64,000 nt of DNA. It comes from Bifidobacterium boum (GTDB lineage Bacteria; Actinomycetota; Actinomycetes; Actinomycetales; Bifidobacteriaceae). Position numbers and translations under genes: made by a program. The stretch is from NCBI RefSeq assembly GCF_000741535.1, contig NZ_JGYQ01000007.1, positions 372,001-436,000 on the forward strand, given 5' to 3'. Shown one piece after another: positions 1 through 6,715 of this stretch (within the stretch, counting starts at the first letter, position 1; the number at the start of each line of letters is the position of its first letter). The notes under the pieces are model-generated. The model saw nothing but the letters and a program-made list of their open reading frames with translations. It was not told the origin of the DNA and made no database searches.

Positions 1-413
1 ATGTGTGCGCCGAATCGGCCTTCTTTTACGGTGAGTCCTTGCGCCCGCAACGCATCATTGAAGGCGAGCCACACACGTTTGGCGTGTTCAGGTTCGCCGG
101 CTGCGATGAAGCTCGGCCTGTTGCCTTTGCGGATGTTGCCGTACAACGTGAACTGCGAAATGGAGAGGATGTCGCCGTTATGCTGCGTAATCGACTCGTT
201 CATGCGCCCGTCGGCATCCTCGAACACCCGCAGTCTGGCGATTTTGCCTGCCAGCCAGTCGATTTCCCTCTGCCCGTCCGTATCCGCGACCCCGACAAGC
301 AGCACATAGCCTGTGCCGATGGTTTGCTTCTCAAACGTTGGGTCGACGCTGTTTGTAGCAGGGTCGATCACGTCAACGCTGGCTTCGCTTACACGCTGTA
401 ACACGATTCTCAT
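1..413 (-). CDS. dtd: D-aminoacyl-tRNA deacylase, C-terminus cut by window edge
   Basis: Hydrolyses D-aminoacyl-tRNA (D-Tyr and others) in the cytoplasm, recycling mischarged tRNA. Reading the minus strand from the ATG at 413 gives MRIVLQRVSEASV, the usual start of the family, then SQFTLYG with NRPSF close behind, which form half of the active site. The second signature (GPVT-type loop) lies beyond the window start, so the gene is incomplete here only because of the window. The loop between beta strands near residues 16-30 is longer than in Escherichia coli Dtd. It is transcribed away from the ssrA gene on the other strand, so the two are divergent. Family assignment is firm; only the missing C-terminus prevents checking the second catalytic motif. 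Confidence 0.93.
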   Translation of the reverse strand, partial: MRIVLQRVSEASVDVIDPATNSVDPTFEKQTIGTGYVLLVGVADTDGQREIDWLAGKIARLRVFEDADGRMNESITQHNGDILSISQFTLYGNIRKGNRPSFIAAGEPEHAKRVWLAFNDALRAQGLTVKEGRFGAH

Positions 414-747
414 ACCGTCACTCTATCGCAGGATTATGGCGGGAGATTGCACAGGCACTTCCCGGGCATCCGTCGCAGGATTCCAGACACTTCCCTGGCA
501 TCCGCCGCTCGGTTTCACGGATTCCATCGTGCGCTGCCACACGGTTGCAAATTGCATAATCATGGCGGGAGATCGCACGGGTGCCGTCCTATATGATGTT
601 CCGTCTTCGATTCCGAGTTCACACACAATCAGCCGCCATCATCCTCGTGTATCACCGACGCCTTCGGCTCACAGCCGATTTGAGCCGAACGACGAAATGT
701 CGTATACTAAAAAATCCGGTCTATTCCGGGGTTTGATAATTCAAAAA
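414..747. other. Intergenic region between dtd and ssrA with imperfect direct repeats
   Basis: No convincing gene. It carries a 17-bp imperfect direct repeat (ATGGCGGGAGATYGCAC at 436-452 and 562-578, one mismatch) and a shorter repeat of CACTTCCCKGGCATCCG about 32 bp apart inside it. The 67-codon minus-strand frame across these repeats simply translates them twice and shows no recognisable domain. The ssrA promoter occupies the right end. Confidence 0.6.
680..708 (+). promoter_or_regulatory. Probable sigma-70-type promoter of ssrA
   Basis: TTGAGC at 680-685 and TATACT at 703-708 are separated by exactly 17 bp. The expected start point near 715 leaves a short 5' extension before the mature tmRNA end at 748. 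The match to housekeeping consensus is good; no transcript data are visible. Confidence 0.7.
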
Positions 748-1140
748 GGGGCTGATCGGTTTCGACGGTGACCTGTTCGTCGCAGGGAAGCGTGCCGAGA
801 ATGCGGAGTCCACTCGTGATGCCCTCCGCGAAACAATAAGTGCTAAATCTAACCGCACTGAGTTTGCTCTCGCTGCCTGAGCTTCGCGCCAGGATTAACC
901 AGTGAGCAGCCGCTCCGTTCACTCCCCCTCGTCTTCGGGGAGATGTTGAGCGTCGTTTAGGAGACTTGCTCCGGCTACTGCACCGCAGGGTGGCTGGGGG
1001 ACTTTTTCTGCGGATATGCTCGCCATCAGTTGTCTGCGACATCGATGGGGGCAGAAAAACTGCCGCACGGCCAGCAGACTACGCACGTAGAAGACTGAGG
1101 GTACGGTCACCGGACCGGGGTTCAATTCCCCGCAGCTCCA
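748..1140 (+). ncRNA. ssrA: Transfer-messenger RNA (tmRNA)
   Basis: Rescues ribosomes stalled on broken mRNA and tags the nascent peptide for proteolysis, working with SmpB. The 5' end GGGGCTG (748-754) pairs with CAGCTCC (1133-1139), including the G3-U70 wobble that is the alanine identity element. The 3' end has the T-arm GGTTCAATTCC and discriminator A at 1140; CCA is not encoded. The tag frame runs from GCT at 842 to TGA at 880 and gives AKSNRTEFALAA, ending in the ALAA-type degron. A promoter precedes it and a hairpin terminator follows. The 3' end of ssrA is a classic integration site for islands, and accessory genes begin directly downstream here. Confidence 0.97.
842..880 (+). other. 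tmRNA proteolysis-tag reading frame
   Basis: The frame GCT AAA TCT ... GCC TGA encodes AKSNRTEFALAA followed by a stop. The C-terminal LAA is the part recognised by ClpXP-type proteases. Confidence 0.95.
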
Positions 1141-1148
1141 CTTTTCAT

Positions 1149-1180
1149 GAGCCGCAAGAGATTGCGGCTCTTCTTGTATT
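1149..1180 (+). terminator. Hairpin terminator of ssrA
   Basis: GAGCCGCAA (1149-1157), a 4-nt loop, then TTGCGGCTC (1162-1170) form a perfect 9-bp stem followed by TTCTTGTATTTT, a fair U-rich tail. It lies 9 nt after the tmRNA 3' end. Confidence 0.85.
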
Positions 1181-1269
1181 TTCAACGGTTCCGGCCCATC
1201 TTGCGCGCTTACGTGGATTACGTCGTTTTGCGAAAAATGTTGCCAAAATGTGGGTTATAGGCCAAGAAG

Positions 1270-1542
1270 ATGGGCTTTCCCTACGAGAAAGTCTTCGTAA
1301 AGACGCAGAAGACTCGGTGGGGTTCCTGCTCAAGTAAAGGGAACATCAACCTGAACTGCCTTCTGATGAAGGTGCCTCCTCATGTCAGGAAGTACGTCAT
1401 CGTGCACGAATTAGCTCACAAGAAAGAAATGAACCACTCTGAACGATTTTGGAAAGTCGTCGCTGGAGAAATTCCCGAACACCAAAAGGTGACCAGGTGG
1501 CTTAAGGAGAATGGGAACTCGCTTATTGGAAAGCTGCCGTAA
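1270..1542 (+). CDS. Truncated YgjP-type (DUF45) zinc metallopeptidase
   Basis: The 90-residue product contains the core of the YgjP-like family: RWGSCSSKGNINLN near residues 16-29 and the zinc motif VHELAHKKEMNHSERFW near 45-61, with HELAH supplying the two histidines and catalytic Glu. Full-length members have roughly 150-240 residues, so the N-terminal half is missing. An in-frame TAG at 1258-1260 sits just before AKK-MGFPYEKV, which looks like family sequence. In another frame just upstream there is RRFAKNVAKM, which could be a frameshifted remnant. So this is probably a decayed gene rather than a functional short one. In other genomes such genes often accompany restriction systems, and mcrBC follows here. 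Whether it is translated is unknown. Confidence 0.7.
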   Translation: MGFPYEKVFVKTQKTRWGSCSSKGNINLNCLLMKVPPHVRKYVIVHELAHKKEMNHSERFWKVVAGEIPEHQKVTRWLKENGNSLIGKLP

Positions 1543-1557
1543 AGGAGGCACTACGGC

Positions 1558-1605
1558 ATGGAGAAGACATCTGAACCCGGGAGAGAAGTCTGTATGAAAG
1601 TGTAG
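1558..1605 (+). other. 15-codon mini-ORF with ideal ribosome binding site
   Basis: ATG at 1558 follows a perfect AAAGGAGG (1541-1548) and encodes MEKTSEPGREVCMKV, then TAG. It could be a leader peptide for mcrB or the 5' end left from a deleted gene. The strong Shine-Dalgarno is the only positive evidence. Confidence 0.35.
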
Positions 1606-1669
1606 CATGAAATACACATAGAGGTGCAGCATGTACATGGAGGTGCAGCATGGCTATCCCAAAAATTAG
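1594..1669 (+). promoter_or_regulatory. Triplicated GTGCAGCATG start region of mcrB with two mini-ORFs
   Basis: Three imperfect tandem copies of a GTGYAGCATG motif (1600-1609, 1624-1633, 1643-1652) lie in front of mcrB, the last one being its start. The first ATG opens a 4-codon frame (1607-1621). The second opens a 12-codon frame (1631-1669) that overlaps the mcrB start and would be read out of phase. The arrangement suggests duplication of the start region and possible translational control of McrB. Confidence 0.4.
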
Positions 1670-3371
1670 CAAACAAAACATTGACGACGCGCTGAAGTTT
1701 ATCGATGAAAAGGGCGTGCCCTCCCACAACCAGAGCACGAAGTATGAGCTTGTTACCAAGGACGGAAAGAAATACCCGCCGGAATACGTTATAGCCGTTG
1801 CTGCGCACATGGCAAACGGAGCCGAAATCAGCACGAAAGGCTTCGATGCTATCGAGGCAAAGTCATACCTTCAGGAACAAGGTTTCAATATCGAGATCAA
1901 GCAATTTACGCTGAAGATTACCGCCGATGGCGTGACATCTAATGACAAGCGATTCACGATGGATAATCTGGGGCTTGGCTATTACTGCAAGCCGAAGGAA
2001 GCGTATTTCGAGAAGGCCGACGGCGAAAAAATCAAGCACACTCCAATTAATAAGCAGACCATGTCTCTTATCGCATGTCAGGTTTTCGAGAAGCAGATTG
2101 CCGCTTTGTCCGTGGCAGACCGGGAGAACTTCCCGATCAGCCAGTGCGGTCCTTCCAAAAAAATGTACCAGGGCATCTATACGAATGAAGATGAATTCAG
2201 AGAGGATTACCCCACCCGTTTCTGTGTTCACTACAAAAACGATAGCGGCAGCAGGCTCTTCGTGCTGTTCTACGACTCAAGGAACCTCTTCTCGAACATC
2301 ATCTTTGTTCAGGAATGCCTGAAGCGGTTCGGCGAGCCGGGCGACAAGATGGTTTTGATCTATTGCGAAAAAGACGAGAAGGAGAAGCAAGAAGCCACAA
2401 CGGAGGCCGCAGCGCAAGAGGAACCCGCCCAGCAGTTCAAGGAGTACCGGAACCCCTTCTCTTCTATGCTGATAGAGTCCAAGAACCTGATTTTCCGAGG
2501 CGCTCCGGGCACTGGCAAATCGTACCTTGCAAAGGAAATCGCCGCAGACATCATCAGCAACGGCCAATTCGAGAAACTCGACCAACTCTCCCCAGAGCAG
2601 CGGAAGCAGGTCGAGTTCGTCCAGTTCCACCCGAGCTACGATTACACCGACTTTGTGGAGGGGATCCGCCCCAAGGTGAACGATGACGGGACGATGGGCT
2701 TCGAGCTTCAGGACGGCATCTTCAAGAAGTTCATAGCGCGGGCGCGGAAGAACTACGAGGACTCCCAGAAATCAAAAGAGACCGAACTGAAAAAATACGT
2801 CTTCATCATCGACGAGATCAATCGTGGCGAAATCTCTAAGATCTTTGGCGAGTTGTTCTTCTCCATCGATCCGGAATATCGCGGACGTGCTGGGGAGATA
2901 TCGACGCAGTATTCGAACCTTCACGCCGACCCAGACGAGAAGTTCTACATCCCCGAAAACGTCTACATCATCGGCACGATGAACGACATTGATCGTTCTG
3001 TCGATAGTTTCGACTTTGCCATGAGACGCCGCTTCCGCTTCGTCGAGTTGAAGGCGGATGAGCGTCTTGAGATGCTGTCGAAGCTGGAAAACGAGGAGCT
3101 TGAGAACGAGGCTAAAAGGCGTATTAAGGCGTTGAACAACGAGATCGCCGTCACCGAGGATCTCAACGAAAACTACCAAATCGGTGCTTCTTATTTCCTG
3201 AAGCTGAAGACTTTGACCTTCGATCAGCTTTGGACGGATTATCTGCGCCCGCTCCTTCAGGAATACATTCGGGGAATGTACGACGAGGAAGGCAAAATGA
3301 ATCGGTTTGCTAAGGCTTACGGGTACAAGAAGCCAGCCGATGGAGATACCGATGAAGCTGTTCAAGATTAA
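1650..3371 (+). CDS. mcrB: McrB-type AAA+ GTPase subunit of a modification-dependent restriction system
   Basis: The motor subunit of a type IV restriction enzyme: it recognises modified DNA through its N-terminus and powers cleavage by McrC through GTP hydrolysis. In the 573-residue product, the Walker A motif GAPGTGKS is near residue 284, Walker B VFIIDEINRGE near 382-392, and the MNDIDRSVDSFDFAMRRRF sensor/arginine-finger block near 444-462, all typical of McrB. The N-terminal part is not the E. coli McrB DNA-binding domain. Residues 1-75 resemble the head domain of ScoMcrA-like proteins (the pattern GKKYPPEYVI), followed by a second uncharacterised domain to about residue 235. The gene overlaps mcrC by 20 bp. 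It is AT-richer in codon use than its core-genome neighbours, which fits transfer. GTG-repeat start motifs precede it. Target specificity cannot be read from the sequence. Confidence 0.88.
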   Translation: MAIPKISKQNIDDALKFIDEKGVPSHNQSTKYELVTKDGKKYPPEYVIAVAAHMANGAEISTKGFDAIEAKSYLQEQGFNIEIKQFTLKITADGVTSNDKRFTMDNLGLGYYCKPKEAYFEKADGEKIKHTPINKQTMSLIACQVFEKQIAALSVADRENFPISQCGPSKKMYQGIYTNEDEFREDYPTRFCVHYKNDSGSRLFVLFYDSRNLFSNIIFVQECLKRFGEPGDKMVLIYCEKDEKEKQEATTEAAAQEEPAQQFKEYRNPFSSMLIESKNLIFRGAPGTGKSYLAKEIAADIISNGQFEKLDQLSPEQRKQVEFVQFHPSYDYTDFVEGIRPKVNDDGTMGFELQDGIFKKFIARARKNYEDSQKSKETELKKYVFIIDEINRGEISKIFGELFFSIDPEYRGRAGEISTQYSNLHADPDEKFYIPENVYIIGTMNDIDRSVDSFDFAMRRRFRFVELKADERLEMLSKLENEELENEAKRRIKALNNEIAVTEDLNENYQIGASYFLKLKTLTFDQLWTDYLRPLLQEYIRGMYDEEGKMNRFAKAYGYKKPADGDTDEAVQD

Positions 3372-4683
3372 GGATAACGCGCAGGAAAAGAAGGATTCTT
3401 TTGCAGACATCGAAGCCCTTACGCACCGGATTGCGGACAAGACACTTGAGCAATTGGAGCGCGAGGGGGTCTTTGTGTTTCCCGAATTCATTGGTAACTC
3501 GAAAGATCTGACGAGGGATCAGATAATCCTGCAAAGTGTGGATGATACGTACCGCTCGGGGAATGTGATGGGTTTTCTCGGCTGCAGTGATGAGCGGCTG
3601 ATTATCGAATCGCGGTTCAGCTCCGAAGAGGAGGATTATTTCTCCGAGTACCTGCTCAATCAGGTGCTGGATTTCCCCAACATCGTGGATTTGAAATCCG
3701 ACGCAGACCAGAACAACCGCCTGTTCAATTTCCTGCTCTTTCTGTTCCCATACTACCTGAAGACCGCCATGAGGAAAGGACTCTTCAAGAGGTATGTCCG
3801 TAACCGCTATAACGACGGGAACGTGAAGGGCCGCATCGACATCGCAAGGCATATCAAGCAGAACACTCCTTTTATTGGGAACGTGGCCTACAGCCAGAGA
3901 GAATTCTCCTACGACAATAGTTTGACAGAGCTGGTGCGCCACACGATCGAGTTCATAAAGAGAAAGCCGTACGGCGGGCATCTGCTGGTCAGGGCGAAGG
4001 ACGAGGTGAAGCTAGTCGTCGAAGCGACGCCAACTTACGAACTCTACGACCGCCAAAGGGTCATAGAGGCGAATAAGAAGAACGCCATCAGGCACGCCTA
4101 CTTCCGGGAGTATCTTGCGCTCCAGAGGCTGTGTCTTTTGATCCTGCAGCACCAGAAACATCAGATAGGGTCTGGATCGCGGCAGATATATGGCATCCTG
4201 TTCGACGGAGCATGGTTGTGGGAGGAATACGTCAATTCTCTGATTGGAGATGCCTTCTACCACCCGATGAATAAGCGCGGCAAGGGTGCTCAATGGCTCT
4301 TTGCCAAGAACAACGGCGGGAACATCGGGCAGATTTATCCGGACTTCATCAGCCGCAACAATGAATCGAGAATCATAGCCGATGCAAAATACAAGCCAAT
4401 CGGCAACATCGGGAATCGCGACTACTTGCAGGTGCTTGCTTACATGTTCCGGTTCGACGCCAAGGCTGGCTACTACCTGTATCCGGAAGCGAATGGAACC
4501 GATGACTTGCTGCTGTGGATGAACAAGGGGTCTACTTATGAGGCAAACGTCACGGAGCGAGATGATGTCAGCGTCACGAAGCATGGATTGAAGATCCCGG
4601 TGGATGCGCAAAACTACGATGCATTTGTGCAGCAGATGAAAGTAAACGAAAACGAGTTTCTGCGGGCGTTCGACATAGGTTGA
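3352..4683 (+). CDS. mcrC: McrC-type endonuclease subunit of the restriction system
   Basis: The nuclease partner of McrB. The 443-residue product has the McrC layout: an N-terminal McrB-interaction region, then a PD-(D/E)XK nuclease core with IYPDFIS near residues 327-333 and IIADAKYK near 341-348, in which Asp and the D-A-K triad bind metal. I chose the ATG at 3352 (MKLFKIKD), which has GGAG 6 nt upstream; starts at 3307 and 3340 are in frame but lie deeper inside mcrB. The overlap with mcrB implies translational coupling and a fixed ratio of the two proteins. The catalytic residues look intact, so the pair should be functional. No methyltransferase accompanies it, as expected for a type IV system that attacks modified foreign DNA. 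Confidence 0.88.
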   Translation: MKLFKIKDNAQEKKDSFADIEALTHRIADKTLEQLEREGVFVFPEFIGNSKDLTRDQIILQSVDDTYRSGNVMGFLGCSDERLIIESRFSSEEEDYFSEYLLNQVLDFPNIVDLKSDADQNNRLFNFLLFLFPYYLKTAMRKGLFKRYVRNRYNDGNVKGRIDIARHIKQNTPFIGNVAYSQREFSYDNSLTELVRHTIEFIKRKPYGGHLLVRAKDEVKLVVEATPTYELYDRQRVIEANKKNAIRHAYFREYLALQRLCLLILQHQKHQIGSGSRQIYGILFDGAWLWEEYVNSLIGDAFYHPMNKRGKGAQWLFAKNNGGNIGQIYPDFISRNNESRIIADAKYKPIGNIGNRDYLQVLAYMFRFDAKAGYYLYPEANGTDDLLLWMNKGSTYEANVTERDDVSVTKHGLKIPVDAQNYDAFVQQMKVNENEFLRAFDIG

Positions 4684-4697
4684 GGTAGACAAGATGG

Positions 4698-4883
4698 GGA
4701 GGCTTTTCCATCAATTTCTATTTCAAGAGCATCGAGTAGGACGATGGTTTCTACGACGGCGAGTTTTCGTCGCCCGACTCGGACGTCTATTGCGAATTCC
4801 TCTATGACAGGAAGCCGCAGGAGTTCATCGACATTCATAACAACAGCAAGCCATCAGATGAGATCCTCCCGATTCCCATCTGA
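4698..4883 (+). pseudogene. Broken gene remnant downstream of mcrC
   Basis: The frame starting GFSINFYFKSIE (from 4701) meets a TAG at 4737-4739 and resumes as DDGFYDGEFSSPDSDVYCEF and on to a TGA at 4881. The composition is acidic and aromatic, like real protein, unlike the other frames. An ATG at 4693 just upstream is out of phase by one base, so a start-proximal frameshift plus a nonsense codon are both needed to explain it. I do not recognise the family. Its position right after mcrC suggests a third gene of the restriction operon, but that is inference. Confidence 0.5.
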
Positions 4884-4887
4884 TGGC
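4850..4887 (+). terminator. Perfect 11-bp inverted repeat, possible mcrBC terminator
   Basis: GCCATCAGATG (4850-4860) and CATCTGATGGC (4877-4887) are exact inverted repeats around a 16-nt loop that includes the end of the broken frame. There is no T-tract, so the terminator role is tentative. Confidence 0.45.
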
Positions 4888-4984
4888 TTGACAGGAGGAT
4901 GGACCTGCGCAATGCTGACACACTAGAACAGGATTGGCCAGACGGCACGGATTCTAACGGAATCGATCATCCGCATTCCTTGGG

Positions 4985-5139
4985 TTTCGTGGCCGGCCAT
5001 GGAATCGCATCATGACACGAGGTGGAGGCGAATAGCGGTGTGAGAAGAAAAACCGCGTGGAGGGCACTAGCCCCAGCCAAAAACACGAATCCCGCAGAAT
5101 CTGCCGGGGTCGGTAATAGAAAAGCCGTACGAAGGCGGC
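4985..5139 (-). repeat. Duplicated prophage-type terminator module, copy 1
   Basis: Homologous to 5983-6137. Both copies share GGCCGGCCATGGAATCGCA, then YACGCGG-like sequence, CTAGCCCC, AAAAACACGAA, and two hairpins. On the minus strand hairpin one is GCCGCCTTCGTACGGC (5124-5139) followed by TTTTC. Hairpin two is formed around CAGATTCTG (5091-5109) followed by GTGTTTTTG. The module terminates minus-strand transcription after the 77-residue gene. Copy 1 is more degraded than copy 2. Confidence 0.7.
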
Positions 5140-5161
5140 GCATAGAATAAAACGGCAAGGC

Positions 5162-5395
5162 TTATGCTTTGCCTTCAGCATGAAGACGTTTGTATTCAGC
5201 TTCAAGTTCGCTTTCGCTCCACGGCTTTCGCATCTTGTTTCGGCGCTGAATCTCATTGAAAATCCATTCGCACTCAGCCTCCGAAAGATGCGGCGGATTA
5301 TCAGGATCATCACTGTCGAACGTAAGCTCCCCGACATGCCACGTGTACTTCTCCAGACCATCAGTCTCTGTCATCCGCACACCACTCCTTGTCAT
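5162..5395 (-). CDS. Small acidic hypothetical protein, prophage-remnant context
   Basis: The 77-residue product is rich in Glu/Asp and Trp (for example HLSEAECEWIFNEIQRRNK) and looks like a real protein, though I do not recognise a family. The start ATG at 5395 overlaps the stop of the preceding minus-strand frame as ATGA, a translational-coupling arrangement; a second ATG at 5374 (MTETDGLEKY) is also possible. Two hairpins directly downstream end the transcript. The upstream neighbours look like phage head genes, so this may be a small phage structural or accessory protein. Confidence 0.55.
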   Translation of the reverse strand: MTRSGVRMTETDGLEKYTWHVGELTFDSDDPDNPPHLSEAECEWIFNEIQRRNKMRKPWSESELEAEYKRLHAEGKA

Positions 5396-5700
5396 GATTG
5401 CCCGTCAGACACGAGGACAGCACGTACCCACCGCCCATGCCCCTCATCGATCCCATGATCGATGATTCTGAGTTTAACTCCTCGGGGGAGCAGAATCCCG
5501 TGCTCTTCCTTGACTTGCGCCACGTTCTGGAGATACGCGCGGTGCGTACCATGCAGGAGCAAGATGCGGATGCGCACGCCTTCACCGGGTCTCACCCCGA
5601 CACCATGCTCGCCAGCGTCAAAGCTAGTCGCCAAGTACCCGGCGTTCGGGTCAGTGATTTTCCCCTCTACGGAGATGGTCTGCCTGCTCGGCCTTCTCAT
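5392..5700 (-). pseudogene. C-terminal fragment resembling a phage minor-head ADP-ribosyltransferase domain
   Basis: The 102-residue frame contains ATSFDAG near residues 24-30 and, further on, VRIRILLLHGTHRAYLQNV, then KEEHGILLPRGVKLRII. This order (STS-like strand, GxxxAY segment, E-x-x-[IV]LLPRG strand) matches the C-terminal half of ADP-ribosyltransferase exoenzyme domains found on phage head-morphogenesis proteins. The N-terminal half with the catalytic Arg is missing, and the frame overlaps the end of the scaffold-like remnant. The apparent start at 5700 is therefore probably accidental. The last codon overlaps the start of the 77-residue gene as ATGA. Assignment rests on motif memory only. 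Confidence 0.5.
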
Positions 5701-5918
5701 GGTTGGCTTTGGCGAGTTTCTCCCATTTACGGGCCTGCCCTTCCAATCGGTCGTCGTGTCCGGTGCCGGGTCGTCGTGCGGCCCCCAACATCAACAGGCA
5801 ACTGCGTTTGCCGTTGCATCGCACCCTGCGCCTGCGTGACCTCCTGCTGCGTGGTATCGGTGTTGATGGTGTCGGTGTCGGTGGTGTCGGTGTTGGTGGT
5901 GTCGGTGTTGTCAGACAT
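5651..5918 (-). pseudogene. Frameshifted phage scaffold-like gene
   Basis: From the ATG at 5918 (with AGGAAGAGG 6 nt upstream) the frame gives MSDNTDTTNTDTTDTDTINT, a Thr/Asp-rich start seen in phage scaffold proteins, and runs out at 5727. A second frame reads PHDDPAPDTTTDWKG and a third KWEKLAKANHEKAEQADHL, which together restore a scaffold-like protein ending in a charged helix. At least two frameshifts are needed, one near the G-run around 5785 and one near 5750. The GGTGTC-type repeat (5860-5912) coding the Thr/Asp run is also slippage-prone. The 3' end is fused to the ADP-ribosyltransferase-like fragment, so part of a head operon has been deleted. Confidence 0.5.
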
Positions 5919-5982
5919 CCGTGCCTCTTCCTATCTTGCTGCCCATGCGGGCGCCCATCCGGCGGTCGTGCGGCACCGGTTT

Positions 5983-6137
5983 TCATGGCCGGCCATGGAA
6001 TCGCACCATGACACGCGGCAGAGGGAGTATCGCAGCAATCAATTATGGAATCCGCGTGTAGGACGCTAGCCCCGGTCAAAAACACGAACCCCCGCAGAAT
6101 CTGCGGGGTTGATAATAGAAAAACCGCCCGAAGGCGG
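5983..6137 (-). repeat. Duplicated prophage-type terminator module, copy 2
   Basis: Second copy of the module at 4985-5139. On the minus strand CCGCCTTCGGGCGG (6124-6137) followed by TTTTTC is a textbook terminator. It is followed by CCCCGCAG-ATT-CTGCGGGG (6090-6108) with GTTCGTGTTTTTG after it. It ends transcription of the 130-residue gene. Confidence 0.75.
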
Positions 6138-6146
6138 CTTTGATGC

Positions 6147-6539
6147 TTAGAACACCACTTCTTTCGCTTGTTCTGGAGTCAATCCGAGATCAGTTGTGAA
6201 ATTGCATGGAGTGCCACGCCGGATGCAACGCTCAATGATATTGCACGCGGCCTCCGTATATCTGGGTATTTCAATAGCCGTATCAATCCTCTTACCGAAC
6301 TTTTTCTCATACTCGCGGCACAGACTGATGTATCTTGCGGCGACGCCATCGCCGTCAGACAATCCTAAATCGGTCGTGAAATTGCATGGAGTGCCACGCC
6401 GGATGCAACGCTCAATCATGTCACAGGCGGCCTTGGTGTAACTGTCTATCCCGATGCAGTTGTATATACGCTCGCCAAACTTCTGCTCGTACTCTCGGCA
6501 CAGCCTAAGATATCTAGCAGCGACACTGTTATCAACCAT
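6147..6539 (-). CDS. Hypothetical protein made of two tandem copies of a ~55-residue unit
   Basis: The 130-residue product contains the same unit twice: VAARYLRLCREYEQKFGERI ... ERCIRRGTPCNFTTDLGL and VAARYISLCREYEKKFGKRI ... ERCIRRGTPCNFTTDLGL. Much of each unit is identical at the DNA level too (6185-6230 and 6375-6420 regions), so the duplication is recent. Each unit looks helical with two conserved Cys. The start ATG at 6539 has GGAGG 7 nt upstream and overlaps the stop of the 58-residue gene by one base (TGATG), implying coupling. I do not recognise the family. A strong double terminator follows directly. The island position suggests a mobile-element origin. Confidence 0.65.
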   Translation of the reverse strand: MVDNSVAARYLRLCREYEQKFGERIYNCIGIDSYTKAACDMIERCIRRGTPCNFTTDLGLSDGDGVAARYISLCREYEKKFGKRIDTAIEIPRYTEAACNIIERCIRRGTPCNFTTDLGLTPEQAKEVVF

Positions 6540-6715
6540 CACAGGGCCTCCTTCAACATCGTTTCGAATATTGTACAAGAGTCGGGGAACCACTCAAGTG
6601 CAGTACTCCATGCTTGATGCGTTGAGATGCAGGCTGCAAAAAAATCGGCAAAAGCCTCGTCAGCAAGATGTTGCCCAGCCAAAACCCAATAGCCTTTAGC
6701 ACCATGTACCCACAT
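6539..6715 (-). CDS. Small hypothetical protein coupled to the tandem-unit gene
   Basis: The 58-residue frame from ATG 6715 reads MWVHGAKGYWVLAGQH, then LADEAFADFFAACISTHQAW and ends FETMLKEAL with TGA overlapping the next ATG (TGATG). The sequence is aromatic and acidic like a genuine protein. The frame stays open upstream to about 6810 but holds no other ATG, so the true start may be further upstream or this may be the C-terminal end of a truncated gene. The upstream Shine-Dalgarno is poor. No family recognised. Confidence 0.4.
   Translation of the reverse strand: MWVHGAKGYWVLAGQHLADEAFADFFAACISTHQAWSTALEWFPDSCTIFETMLKEAL

Noticed and set aside
423..626. 67-codon minus-strand frame between dtd and ssrA
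   Set aside because: It just translates the two imperfect direct repeats and lacks a start signal.
5651..6085. 144-codon minus-strand protein rich in Thr-Pro
   Set aside because: The Thr-Pro stretch is the out-of-frame reading of the GGTGTC-type repeat; the correct frame codes the Asp/Thr stretch.
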